A stretch of DNA of 44,389 bases from a virus (IMGVR_UViG_3300027708_000122:1-44389), one strand, 5' to 3'. Shown: positions 33,186 to 39,789, counted from the stretch's first letter. Made by a program: numbers and translations. Notes: generated from the letters alone by a model not told the origin.

Positions 33186-33220
33186 AGGGTGAGGGATGGC
33201 GGAGACTACACCTCACGCAT

Positions 33221-33382
33221 AGTGTGTATACACAATGTGGCCTGTTTACACGGTGAGTGTGTATGCAGACTTGCATCCCGTTTACACGTTGTTTGGTGTC
33301 CTGTTATGTCCGTGTTTGTGCCTATGTGACGGGCTGTCAGTTTGGGAGTGTGTATACACAATTGTGTTCGGTAATGCCGAAC
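33221..33382. promoter_or_regulatory. Repeated 16-bp palindromic site AGTGTGTATACACAAT and promoter elements
   Basis: AGTGTGTATACACAAT is at 33221-33236 and 33347-33362; its core TGTGTATACACA is a perfect palindrome. A degenerate copy starts near 33255. Two GTTTACAC motifs lie at 33244-33251 and 33280-33287; the second offers TTTACA (33281-33286), 17 bases, TTATGT (33304-33309) as a plus-strand promoter. GTTCGG-TAATG-CCGAAC forms a hairpin at 33366-33382. The region looks like the switch between lytic leftward and rightward transcription, or an origin; neither is proven. Confidence 0.6.
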
Positions 33383-33527
33383 CTAAGATGAACGGGAAGT
33401 GACTTGGCTCAAGGTTGGCTCACGATATTGGGATAAACGGCCAACACAACTAGACACATTCAGCACGGGGGCCTTACGTTCATCTCGTACGCAAGACCAC
33501 CCAACACAACACACGGAAGGCGAGAAC

Positions 33528-34082
33528 ATGACACGCGAGGAATGGCTCCAACTAGCGGCGCAAGCCCTGACCGATCGGGCAATGTGCGCCCGTGTAAACA
33601 CCGGAACACGTTTCAGCGTCGGCAACCCGGCGCGACCGGGCCGACGTATGGCGCGACTTTGGGACGTTGCCACGGACACCGATGGGCACCGTCAGGTGTT
33701 CATTTCACCCCTGCTAGATGACAAGACGTCAGTGCTTGCCGTGCTTGCTTTCGCTTGCACCCGTGCCCGTTGGGAGCCGACCGGCGAGCGTGTGGCCGGT
33801 GGCCGCTGGCAGGCGTTGCACGGAACGTTTGGTTTCGTTTACACGGGCACCGATTACGCGGTAGTCCCGTCGGACACGTTCACGGTTCGCCTTGCCGAAC
33901 TAGCCGACACTCTGCCCGATTACCCGCATGACGCCACCACGGTACGGGCCACACGGACCCAAACTACCCGCATGATCAAACTCTCTTGCGCTTGCGGCTA
34001 CGTGGTCCGTACGACCCGTACACACATTCTGACGGGCCTCCCGTACTGCCCCAACGGGCACACGCTCACTCAGTCCGTGTGA
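33528..34082 (+). CDS. SprT-like zinc protein lacking the HExxH metal-protease motif
   Basis: 184 residues from ATG 33528 (GGAAGG seven bases upstream). The frame matches the actinophage SprT-like family: MTREEWLQLAAQAL, RFSVGNPARPGRRM, QVFISPLLDD, VLAVLAFACTRARWE, LAELADTLPDYPHD, TQTTRMIKLSCACGYVVRTT and LPYCPNGH, the zinc ribbon. Where the family has VLAVLAHELVHA with the catalytic HELVH, this protein has FACTR (residues 75-79). The two His and the Glu are all lost, while the flanks and the zinc ribbon remain. It is likely a catalytically dead relative that binds DNA or protein. First gene of the rightward operon. Confidence 0.8.
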   Translation: MTREEWLQLAAQALTDRAMCARVNTGTRFSVGNPARPGRRMARLWDVATDTDGHRQVFISPLLDDKTSVLAVLAFACTRARWEPTGERVAGGRWQALHGTFGFVYTGTDYAVVPSDTFTVRLAELADTLPDYPHDATTVRATRTQTTRMIKLSCACGYVVRTTRTHILTGLPYCPNGHTLTQSV

Positions 34083-34098
34083 CTTGCATCGGGCACCG

Positions 34099-34127
34099 TT
34101 TACACGGTGTCCGGTGTTGGCTAAACG
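34099..34127 (+). promoter_or_regulatory. Promoter candidate for the amidoligase gene
   Basis: TTTACA (34099-34104, part of a GTTTACAC motif), exactly 17 bases, then TAAACG (34122-34127). The following leader (GGCCAG...AAACACAACACAAGGAAGG) resembles those before 33528 and 36009, and TAAACGGCCA also occurs at 33434. Moderate match to vegetative sigma boxes. Confidence 0.45.
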
Positions 34128-34162
34128 GCCAGAACCAAACACAACACAAGGAAGGTAAGACC

Positions 34163-35014
34163 ATGACACTACGCACTCTCCCGGCCCTAACTTTCGGGGT
34201 GGAAATCGAAACCGTGAACGCTAGCGAGTCCTCGCTAGTTCGCGCCCTACAGGGCGCCGGACTTATGGCTAATCAGTCCGAACGTCTAGGACGCGGCTAC
34301 ACGCAATGGCAAGTCAAGTACGACGGGAGCCTGACCCCAACGTCTGGCCGTGATCATCACTACAGTGCCGAAATCGTCTCTCCCGTTCTCCGGTGGGGCA
34401 ACCCTGACGATATGCGCCAGATCGAACGGGCGATGAACGCCATTAACAACATCGGCGGGGGCATGGAGGCCCGTGTCAACAAGACGACCGGCCTGCACTG
34501 TCACGTAGGCATCGCGGGGTTCTCCCGTACTGAAATCCTAGGGATTGTGGATGTTTACACGGCATACCAGACCATGATCGAGCGCGAGGTCTTGGCACCG
34601 TCGCGCATTGGGGGCCGTTGGGCTAAGTCGTACGCCTCATGGGACCGGGAGACACGGGCACGCCATGACGAGAGGTTTATCGAGTCGGGCCGGGTTTCCG
34701 ATCGTTACATGACCGTGAACCTCACCCGTGTAAACGACATTGGCACGGTGGAGTTCCGCCAGCGTCAGGGCACGACCAACGCCCGTAAAATCCTGACGTG
34801 GGCCGGTATGTGTGTAAACATGGTGGCGCAGGGGCGCGACGTGGCCAACGGTGGGGCAGTTCTGCTAGGGAGTGACCTAGCCTCATCCCTACGGGCACAG
34901 CGCGTCGATTCCATCCTTGAGGCCATGTTGTCCGGTGAGTTCTCCCTCGCGGGTCTACCGACTCCTACGCCTAGCCTGTCGCAATTGCTCCGCCTGCAAG
35001 GTTTGGAGGGATGA
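34163..35014 (+). CDS. Amidoligase (glutamine-synthetase-fold, Amidoligase_2-like)
   Basis: 283 residues from ATG 34163 after GGAAGG. Family signatures: LTFGVEIET near the N-terminus (acidic metal/ATP-binding pair), SAEIVSPVL (the second acidic strand), GLHCHVGIAG (His motif), and GTVEFRQRQGTTN (Arg motif) near the C-terminus. These enzymes use ATP to join a carboxylate to an amine, forming amide or isopeptide bonds on peptides or small molecules. In the same operon are a class II glutamine amidotransferase and a gamma-glutamylcyclotransferase-like protein, a set known from comparative genomics of amidoligases. The substrate is unknown; cell-wall peptide or protein modification are candidates. 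Confidence 0.85.
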   Translation: MTLRTLPALTFGVEIETVNASESSLVRALQGAGLMANQSERLGRGYTQWQVKYDGSLTPTSGRDHHYSAEIVSPVLRWGNPDDMRQIERAMNAINNIGGGMEARVNKTTGLHCHVGIAGFSRTEILGIVDVYTAYQTMIEREVLAPSRIGGRWAKSYASWDRETRARHDERFIESGRVSDRYMTVNLTRVNDIGTVEFRQRQGTTNARKILTWAGMCVNMVAQGRDVANGGAVLLGSDLASSLRAQRVDSILEAMLSGEFSLAGLPTPTPSLSQLLRLQGLEG

Positions 35015-35018
35015 GGGG

Positions 35019-35168
35019 ATGTCACAACACACGCCACAACATAAGCCCGTGCTATCCTTGCCCTGCTATTGGTGCAACGCTACGGCGTTCTATCAAGCCT
35101 ACGTGGAACGGGAAGGGGTGACGATGCCTCACTGCCGGGACTGTTACCTAGACTCCGGCCACGACTAG
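35019..35168 (+). CDS. 49-residue zinc-ribbon peptide
   Basis: ATG 35019 four bases after the amidoligase stop, with GGAGGG upstream. Sequence MSQHTPQHKPVLSLPCYWCN continues to AYVEREGVTMPHCRDCYLDS. Two CxxC pairs (CYWC, CRDC) about 20 residues apart make a small zinc ribbon. Longer frames upstream overlap the amidoligase and have no ribosome site. It may bind nucleic acid or act as a small partner of the amidoligase. Confidence 0.72.
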   Translation: MSQHTPQHKPVLSLPCYWCNATAFYQAYVEREGVTMPHCRDCYLDSGHD

Positions 35169-35176
35169 CACGGCCA

Positions 35177-35223
35177 GCCATGCCCCGGTGGGCACCGGTG
35201 GGGTTCGACTCCCCACCATGGCA
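35177..35223 (+). ncRNA. tRNA-like structured element with T-arm, lacking D and anticodon arms
   Basis: An outer stem GCCATG / CATGGC (35177-35182, 35217-35222) encloses CCGGT-GGGC-ACCGG and a T-arm-like hairpin GGTGGGG-TTCGACT-CCCCACC. TTCGA with its closing G-C matches the invariant T-loop of tRNA. A complete tRNA cannot be drawn: there is no room for D and anticodon arms. It fills the 86-base gap between two genes. It could be a tRNA mimic, an att-like relic, or a leader structure. Confidence 0.45.
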
Positions 35224-35254
35224 CGCACATATCAACCAACGAAAGGAGCACGTC

Positions 35255-35941
35255 ATGGAGTGTGTAAACACATGCGGGTGCGATGTCGCACCATGCGAGG
35301 GTCAGTATCACGATCAAGACCCGTGTGGGAACTGTCGGGAGTGTTGTAACTGTTTCGACGTGGCACTACTGGCCGTGATAGATCAAGCCCGTACCGGGGT
35401 GACCGGCATAACGTGGACCGATGTCCTCGCGTGCATGATCAATGCAGACTTTGACGCCAACGATATCGCGTGCCTATGGCGTGGGCAGGGCTTGCCGGGG
35501 CAGGTGTTCCACAACTACCGGCGAGGGCTGGGAGCATGTTCGGTCGGATGTTTAAACAATGAGTTCTTCCGTAGTGGTCTTGTTGTTGCCGACAACGTGG
35601 AAGACCTGCCCGAACATGTTCGCGGGTGGTATTGCGAGTGTGGCGACTACCTAGACCCGAACTATCAACCCTCTGAGGGTGAATGCCGATCATGCTGGAA
35701 CGATGGGTATTACGAGGACCGGGACGCGCAACTATGCGAGGACTGTGTAAACCAACGGGACTACCCGGAGTGTGACTGTGGCGATAGCCACGCGGTGGGG
35801 GATGGGACGGCCTGTGCTACGGCTGCCGATGTCCTACCCGCCGAGTTCTGGACGCATATCTCACGTTTAAACATCCCGTGTCAGTTAGTTCTCTGGACTG
35901 AGGACGAAATTGTCGGCGTCGATCAACTCGTCTTGATCTGA
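35255..35941 (+). CDS. Cysteine-rich acidic protein with several putative zinc sites
   Basis: 228 residues from ATG 35255 after GAAAGGAG. About 30 Cys, in pairs and triplets: CVNTCGCDVAPC, CGNCRECCNCF, YCECGDYLDPNY, ECRSCWND, CEDCVNQRDYPECDCGD. The middle has a helical stretch (VLACMINADFDANDIACLWR). This resembles a series of zinc ribbons or knuckles. No enzyme family is recognised. It lies between amidoligase and glutamine amidotransferase and may be a scaffold for, or target of, that pathway. Confidence 0.72.
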   Translation: MECVNTCGCDVAPCEGQYHDQDPCGNCRECCNCFDVALLAVIDQARTGVTGITWTDVLACMINADFDANDIACLWRGQGLPGQVFHNYRRGLGACSVGCLNNEFFRSGLVVADNVEDLPEHVRGWYCECGDYLDPNYQPSEGECRSCWNDGYYEDRDAQLCEDCVNQRDYPECDCGDSHAVGDGTACATAADVLPAEFWTHISRLNIPCQLVLWTEDEIVGVDQLVLI

Positions 35942-35942
35942 T

Positions 35943-35971
35943 TTGACATCATCACAACATGCCACTAGACT
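35943..35971 (+). promoter_or_regulatory. Strong vegetative-type promoter before the amidotransferase gene
   Basis: A perfect -35 box TTGACA (35943-35948), exactly 17 bases, and -10 TAGACT (35966-35971). The expected start near 35978 would begin a leader CCAACACAACAAACGAAAGG like those of the genes at 33528 and 34163. It begins right after the stop of the Cys-rich gene, so it drives the amidotransferase and downstream genes separately. Confidence 0.68.
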
Positions 35972-36008
35972 GGACCCAACACAACAAACGAAAGGACGGT
36001 GAGGCCAC

Positions 36009-37025
36009 ATGTGTGGAATCGCTGGATACATCATTGCAAGGAACGAGCGAGTCGATACGGCTAGGCTCATGCGCGAACTACATAACGGCATCGACCCTCG
36101 CGGGGGTGACGCTACCGGTGCAGCGTGGGTGACCACGGCTGGCAAGATCGAACATCACACGGTGACAGGACGGGCAAAGCAATTCCGCAGTGCCCATCCC
36201 AACGCTGGCGTGGGTGCTGTCATGGCTATCCTGCACACGCGCTATGCCACGCAAGGTAGCGCGGATAACCAACTGAATAATCACCCGATCAAGTCGGGCC
36301 GGTTCATCGGCGTGCATAACGGGCACATATCGAACGACTCCGAAATCTTTGCCACCGTACCGTTTAAACGACACGGGCAGGTTGATTCCGAGTCGATCAT
36401 CGCGCTCATCCGTCACGCCCACATGAAGGGCACTCACCCGGCTAAGGAACTGGAACGGCTGGACGGTAGGGCCGCAGTCGCATGGTTCGACACGCAAGCC
36501 AAACACCCCGTCCTGCACCTAGCGCGGGGCAGTGCATCACCACTTATCGTGGCGATGACTGAGAAGGGCAGCACCGTGTTCGCCAGCACTGAGATGGCCT
36601 TGCTACAGGCTATGAAGGCCGTTGGCATGATCCCGTTCACCCTCTACACCGTGGGCGAGGGAACATATCTCAAGTTCACACGGACCCGACTAGTGGAGAC
36701 GACTACGTTTACACTACCTAAGCGTGTCCACTTTGGTTATGCTCCCGATCAAGGCACGGGCAAGCGCAAGCCTGCCGTGGGCAAGTCTGTGGTCAAGGCT
36801 AAGGCCGTCAAGGTTAAGACTCCGGTCAAGGCGTATGACCCTAACGTTTACACGTCAGTGTGGGATGAGGTCGAACCTGCACCTGCATCGCTACATGATG
36901 TGAGCATGGACATGGGTCCGTATGGGAATGATCCCGATCAGTGGCCCGACTGGACGTGGGACAACGACGACATGCTGCACATGTCACTCAAGAACTCAAA
37001 CCGAACCCGAGCATGGGAGTTTTAA
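36009..37025 (+). CDS. Class II (Ntn-type) glutamine amidotransferase
   Basis: 338 residues. Cys2, exposed after removal of Met1, is the N-terminal nucleophile (MCGIAGYI). Other class II signatures: ILHTRYATQGSADNQLNNHP (substrate Arg and His-Pro), GVHNGHISND (oxyanion Asn-Gly), and QVDSESIIALI (Asp). It releases ammonia from glutamine for transfer. No sugar-isomerase, phosphoribosyl or synthetase domain follows; the last ~100 residues are a Lys/Val-rich linker (KSVVKAKAVKVKTPVKAYDP) and an acidic, Trp-rich tail. Without an acceptor domain it must work with a partner, most plausibly the amidoligase upstream. Confidence 0.88.
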   Translation: MCGIAGYIIARNERVDTARLMRELHNGIDPRGGDATGAAWVTTAGKIEHHTVTGRAKQFRSAHPNAGVGAVMAILHTRYATQGSADNQLNNHPIKSGRFIGVHNGHISNDSEIFATVPFKRHGQVDSESIIALIRHAHMKGTHPAKELERLDGRAAVAWFDTQAKHPVLHLARGSASPLIVAMTEKGSTVFASTEMALLQAMKAVGMIPFTLYTVGEGTYLKFTRTRLVETTTFTLPKRVHFGYAPDQGTGKRKPAVGKSVVKAKAVKVKTPVKAYDPNVYTSVWDEVEPAPASLHDVSMDMGPYGNDPDQWPDWTWDNDDMLHMSLKNSNRTRAWEF

Positions 37026-37026
37026 G

Positions 37027-37290
37027 ATGACACTATTCACTCAACCAACAGACTCTGAGACACGTATTTCTATCGAGCCGGGGGAGGTTGCCTACTTGAT
37101 CGCTGACCTCGCGCTGGCGATGAGTCGGGGAGAGCAGATATATATCTCTGTCCGTACCGAGTCGTACCAGTGGCGTAATGGCGCGGCAGGTGGCTTGATC
37201 GAAGTTTACACACCGAACCACAGGTCCCCCGGTGGGGGACGTGAGGCTACGTTCATCCGACAGTCTATTGAGTTAGGCGAAGGAGTTTAA
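37027..37290 (+). CDS. 87-residue small beta protein
   Basis: ATG 37027 directly follows the amidotransferase stop (TAAG ATG), with GGGAG seven bases upstream. Mixed acidic and beta sequence (ETRISIEPGEVAYLIADLAL, GEQIYISVRTESYQWRNGA, EVYTPNHRSPGGGREATFI). The start-proximal part looks like a small alpha/beta fold. Unrecognised; likely coexpressed with the amidotransferase. Confidence 0.65.
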   Translation: MTLFTQPTDSETRISIEPGEVAYLIADLALAMSRGEQIYISVRTESYQWRNGAAGGLIEVYTPNHRSPGGGREATFIRQSIELGEGV

Positions 37291-37292
37291 AC

Positions 37293-37589
37293 ATGGCCAC
37301 ACTAACGCGAGAAGAAGCCACCGCTGACGCCATGCGCCATGCCCAGAGTTGGACGCGAGTCAAGTCTGGCTCATACATCTGGCTGGACCGTGGGCTGAAC
37401 GCGACGTTCAGCATTGAACGTGTTGAAACATACCCGGTCAGGCGTGTCCGTGGTCACCATGTGTGGGTGGGCTGGGATCACCGTTCAGGTGAGCCGGTCA
37501 AGGTGACGGGTGACTTTCTGCCAACGTTTGAACGCGCTCGTTACATGGTTGCCTACTACTACCTACAGTCCATCACACAGGAGGTTTAA
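37293..37589 (+). CDS. 98-residue basic, aromatic protein
   Basis: GGAG-TTTAAAC-ATG marks the start, two bases after the previous stop. The protein is basic with many Trp/Tyr (SGSYIWLDRGLNATFSIERV, VRRVRGHHVWVGWDHRSGEP, ERARYMVAYYYLQSI). It looks like a small beta-barrel followed by a helix. No family is recognised. Confidence 0.65.
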   Translation: MATLTREEATADAMRHAQSWTRVKSGSYIWLDRGLNATFSIERVETYPVRRVRGHHVWVGWDHRSGEPVKVTGDFLPTFERARYMVAYYYLQSITQEV

Positions 37590-37591
37590 AC

Positions 37592-37867
37592 ATGCCGAAG
37601 AATGGTTTCGATGTCATGCGTGAAGCACAACTGTCAGTGCGTGCCATTGGCGAGAACAACGGGGGAGGATGGGCTATGCAACTGTCACCCGGTGACCCCG
37701 AAGAATGGGTTCAGCGTGCCGACAAGTGTGCAGACAACCTACGCACTCTGCTAGGGCACCATATCAAGTTGACACAACTCATCACCGATGCAATGATGGA
37801 CCTACACAGGGCACGACGGTGGTTAGAAATGTGCGAAGAAGAGGACGGTGCAAATTGTGACGACTGA
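37592..37867 (+). CDS. 91-residue helical protein
   Basis: GGAGG-TTTAAAC-ATG at the start, like the previous gene. Mainly helical, acidic C-terminus (WVQRADKCADNLRTLLGHHI, LITDAMMDLHRARRWLEMCE). The stop overlaps the next gene. Unrecognised. Confidence 0.62.
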   Translation: MPKNGFDVMREAQLSVRAIGENNGGGWAMQLSPGDPEEWVQRADKCADNLRTLLGHHIKLTQLITDAMMDLHRARRWLEMCEEEDGANCDD

Positions 37868-38141
37868 AGATTACGTCGAATGGAAACTAGCGTTCCACGG
37901 GGGTGGCACTTACCACGGTGTCACTCCCGAACGACTACTACGCAACCTAAGCAAGCGACAGTTCGACGAAGAGGACGCGAAGAACATTAAGGCCGCGCTC
38001 GCATGGCGAGCATGGGTGTGGTCCGAAGTGTTGCTCGATGTAAACATGCCAGACCTAGAGTTCTTGATCGCTTACGCGGCCACTGGCACCGCAGACCTAA
38101 GCGCATACAGTGAAGGGAGAGACGAATGGCTGACGTTTTAA
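37857..38141 (+). CDS. 94-residue helical protein
   Basis: GTG 37857 chosen, 11 bases after GAGGA; GTG 37848 in the same frame is the alternative. The sequence MTTEDYVEWKLAFHGGGTYH, ERLLRNLSKRQFDEEDAKNI and LEFLIAYAATGTADLS suggests a compact helical fold. It overlaps the previous gene by 11 bases and the next by 16, so these small genes are translated as a block with the gamma-glutamylcyclotransferase-like gene. Confidence 0.58.
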   Translation: MTTEDYVEWKLAFHGGGTYHGVTPERLLRNLSKRQFDEEDAKNIKAALAWRAWVWSEVLLDVNMPDLEFLIAYAATGTADLSAYSEGRDEWLTF

Positions 38142-38551
38142 CACGCGATGACCTGAACCACCTACTGAACTCATCACCTACCCCGGTGGCGTTCTTTGTG
38201 TACGGCACGTTGCGACCGGGGCAGAGCAACTCTGGCTACTGGTCAGTGGAGTCTCACGTTAAGGGTTCTGTCTATGGCTACGGCTTATACGGCAGGCCCG
38301 GTCACGCCTCATACCCGTGGATGGTGGACACCATGTACTCGGAGGTCAAGGGTGATCTGGTGTGGGTGAAACCTGATGCTCGTATGCACAGCATAGTGAG
38401 CATGGAAGAGAACGCCGGTTACAAAGCACGCATCATCCGCGTTTACACGGAGACGATGGACGAACCTATCCCAGCGATTGCGTTCATCTACCCACATGTT
38501 CCGTTGGGTACGGAACAAATCACCTCAGGTGATTGGACTATTCCTAACTAG
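38126..38551 (+). CDS. Gamma-glutamylcyclotransferase-like (GGCT / AIG2) protein
   Basis: 141 residues. The family's glycine motif is clear: FFVYGTLRPGQSNSGYW (residues ~22-38), followed by strands VKGSVYGYGLYG and VKGDLVWVKPDA, and IVSMEENAGYKARIIRVYTE with the conserved acidic/Tyr region (E near residue 93). These small beta-barrel enzymes cyclise gamma-glutamyl amines to release 5-oxoproline and a free amine. In operons with an amidoligase and a class II amidotransferase such proteins are thought to trim or reverse the amide bonds formed. The start overlaps the previous gene. Confidence 0.85.
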   Translation: MADVLTRDDLNHLLNSSPTPVAFFVYGTLRPGQSNSGYWSVESHVKGSVYGYGLYGRPGHASYPWMVDTMYSEVKGDLVWVKPDARMHSIVSMEENAGYKARIIRVYTETMDEPIPAIAFIYPHVPLGTEQITSGDWTIPN

Positions 38552-38571
38552 ATCCCTTGGGGGGGAGCCAT

Positions 38572-39021
38572 ATGCAAACAGCAATCTATTTCGGTTCGGT
38601 ACGTCAGTTAGTTGCCATGCCAAAGTTCGATGGGTCTCAAAATTGTGCGTCGGTTGGCGGCTTCGGATATCCCGAAGAGAACATCTCGTCTGGTGGGGCA
38701 GCCACAGTTAACGCTATGTTTAAACGTGTCTGTCAGGGCTGCTCGTACATTGACGAGTGCAAAGAGTATGCGCTGGCCCATGAGTTACATGGCGTGTGGG
38801 GTGGGACGACACCACATGAACGGGATGCCATGCGCCGGAAGATGGGCATCACAGTCACGTCACCCGATGAGATCCACACCGTGTTCTATCGTCGCCTTAA
38901 TCGAAACACAACACAAGCAAAGGGGGAGTCCGATGGACTCAATAGCATGGATGATCTTGTTCCTTTCGATGTTCTCTGCCATCCACTTGATAGTGACACT
39001 CCTGACTTTTACGTCGCTTAG
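38572..39021 (+). CDS. WhiB-family iron-sulfur transcription regulator
   Basis: 149 residues from ATG 38572 after GGGGGGGAG. Cys set C25, C54, C57, C63 (CQGCSYIDEC, C-x2-C-x5-C) and the loop HGVWGGTTPHERDAMRRKMG are diagnostic of WhiB/Wbl proteins, which bind a 4Fe-4S cluster and act with the host vegetative sigma factor. WhiB genes are found in actinobacteria and their phages. The last ~55 residues extend beyond the usual domain and overlap, in another frame, the 42-residue membrane peptide gene. It probably retunes host or phage promoters. Confidence 0.88.
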   Translation: MQTAIYFGSVRQLVAMPKFDGSQNCASVGGFGYPEENISSGGAATVNAMFKRVCQGCSYIDECKEYALAHELHGVWGGTTPHERDAMRRKMGITVTSPDEIHTVFYRRLNRNTTQAKGESDGLNSMDDLVPFDVLCHPLDSDTPDFYVA

Positions 39022-39061
39022 CCAGTTCATCGAGAGGCATGAGCACAACGATGAAACATAG
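38933..39061 (+). CDS. 42-residue single-span membrane peptide overlapping the WhiB gene
   Basis: ATG 38933 follows AGGGGGAG by five bases, inside the WhiB gene but in another frame. MDSIAWMILFLSMFSAIHLI and VTLLTFTSLSQFIERHEHND show one long hydrophobic span (~5-32) and a charged tail. The excellent ribosome site and the leader-like AACACAACACAAGC upstream support translation. It could be a holin-like or exclusion peptide or a regulator of membrane function. No homology can be named. Confidence 0.62.
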   Translation: MDSIAWMILFLSMFSAIHLIVTLLTFTSLSQFIERHEHNDET

Positions 39062-39374
39062 GCCAACTGAACTCAAAGCAGTGATCGCTCTGCTAGAGCG
39101 TGAGCATGAATCAGTGGACGATCTAGCACAAGAACTACTGGACCTACTCGTTGATATCAAGTGGAGTCGGGGCGGGTGGATCGCTATTCAGCGACACGAC
39201 ACAACCATCCAACCTGACTTCACAGCATGGGGTCCATACGCAACGAAAGGGGAGGCTGAACGAGATGTAGGAAAAAGGATTGTTGGTGTAAACGCACGCG
39301 AGGTGGCTTACTTTGCGCACGTTGTAAACAAGGATGTAACCGGGGTGTTGCACCCCGACTTGGAGGACGCATGA
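39039..39374 (+). CDS. 111-residue protein, acidic N-terminal helix
   Basis: Start at ATG 39039 (alternative ATG 39051). It overlaps the membrane peptide gene by 23 bases and the next gene by four. The N-terminal half is helical (LKAVIALLEREHESVDDLAQ, LLDLLVDIKWSRGG), the second half beta (IAIQRHDTTIQPDFTAWGPY, GEAERDVGKRIVGVNAREVA). No family is recognised. Confidence 0.6.
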   Translation: MSTTMKHRPTELKAVIALLEREHESVDDLAQELLDLLVDIKWSRGGWIAIQRHDTTIQPDFTAWGPYATKGEAERDVGKRIVGVNAREVAYFAHVVNKDVTGVLHPDLEDA

Positions 39375-39748
39375 TTGAACAAATTGCAGGGGCTGTGCTG
39401 GCCGTATCGTTACATGGCACAACACAACCCAACGTGGTGCCAACGTGGAAACGTGTACACAACACGTACTATGACGCACGCTACGAGAAGTTCCGTAAGT
39501 GTGTAGTCAAACGGGAGAGTGAAGGTATTCCTACGGTTGTGAACAAGCACAGCCACGCTCAGGGGCTGTATCAGTTCCTCCCTACATGGACTAAGAGTTT
39601 GTCACGCAAACTCAATGTCCGACCGACACCCATTCACACATGGCCTGCCAGTGTGCAGACAGCGGGGTTCTGGTTCGCTTTGAACCATGGACGTGGCGCT
39701 CACCACTGGTCGGGTGGCAGGTGGGATTGTTCCCGCTTGCTCCCATAG
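39371..39748 (+). CDS. Lysozyme-like / Rpf-type transglycosylase domain protein
   Basis: 125 residues. The N-terminus has a short hydrophobic stretch (IAGAVLAVSLHG), a possible weak export signal. The core FRKCVVKRESEGIPTVVN, HAQGLYQFLPTWTKSLSRKL and GAHHWSGGRWDCS matches the small lysozyme-like fold of resuscitation-promoting and transglycosylase proteins, with the Glu of KRESEG as likely catalyst. Located at the end of the accessory operon rather than with the lysis genes, it may act on the host wall during the lysogenic or early stage. ATGA overlap with the previous gene. Confidence 0.75.
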   Translation: MIEQIAGAVLAVSLHGTTQPNVVPTWKRVHNTYYDARYEKFRKCVVKRESEGIPTVVNKHSHAQGLYQFLPTWTKSLSRKLNVRPTPIHTWPASVQTAGFWFALNHGRGAHHWSGGRWDCSRLLP

Positions 39749-39761
39749 GTATAAACAAGAA

Positions 39762-39788
39762 GGCCCCGGCACAATCGCCGGGGCCTTT
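39762..39788 (+). terminator. Bidirectional terminator between convergent operons
   Basis: GGCCCCGGC (39762-39770), loop ACAATC, GCCGGGGCC (39777-39785), then TTTCC. On the minus strand the same stem is followed by TTCTTG. It ends both the rightward accessory operon and the leftward replication operon. Confidence 0.88.
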
Positions 39789-39789
39789 C

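Noticed and set aside
33059-33256. Plus-strand 65-codon frame in the control region
   Set aside because: It runs through several palindromic sites, has no Shine-Dalgarno sequence and reads as low-quality sequence. The region is better explained as regulatory.
35150-35223. A complete tRNA gene
   Set aside because: Only a T-arm, one extra hairpin and an acceptor-like stem can be drawn; there is no D arm or anticodon arm.
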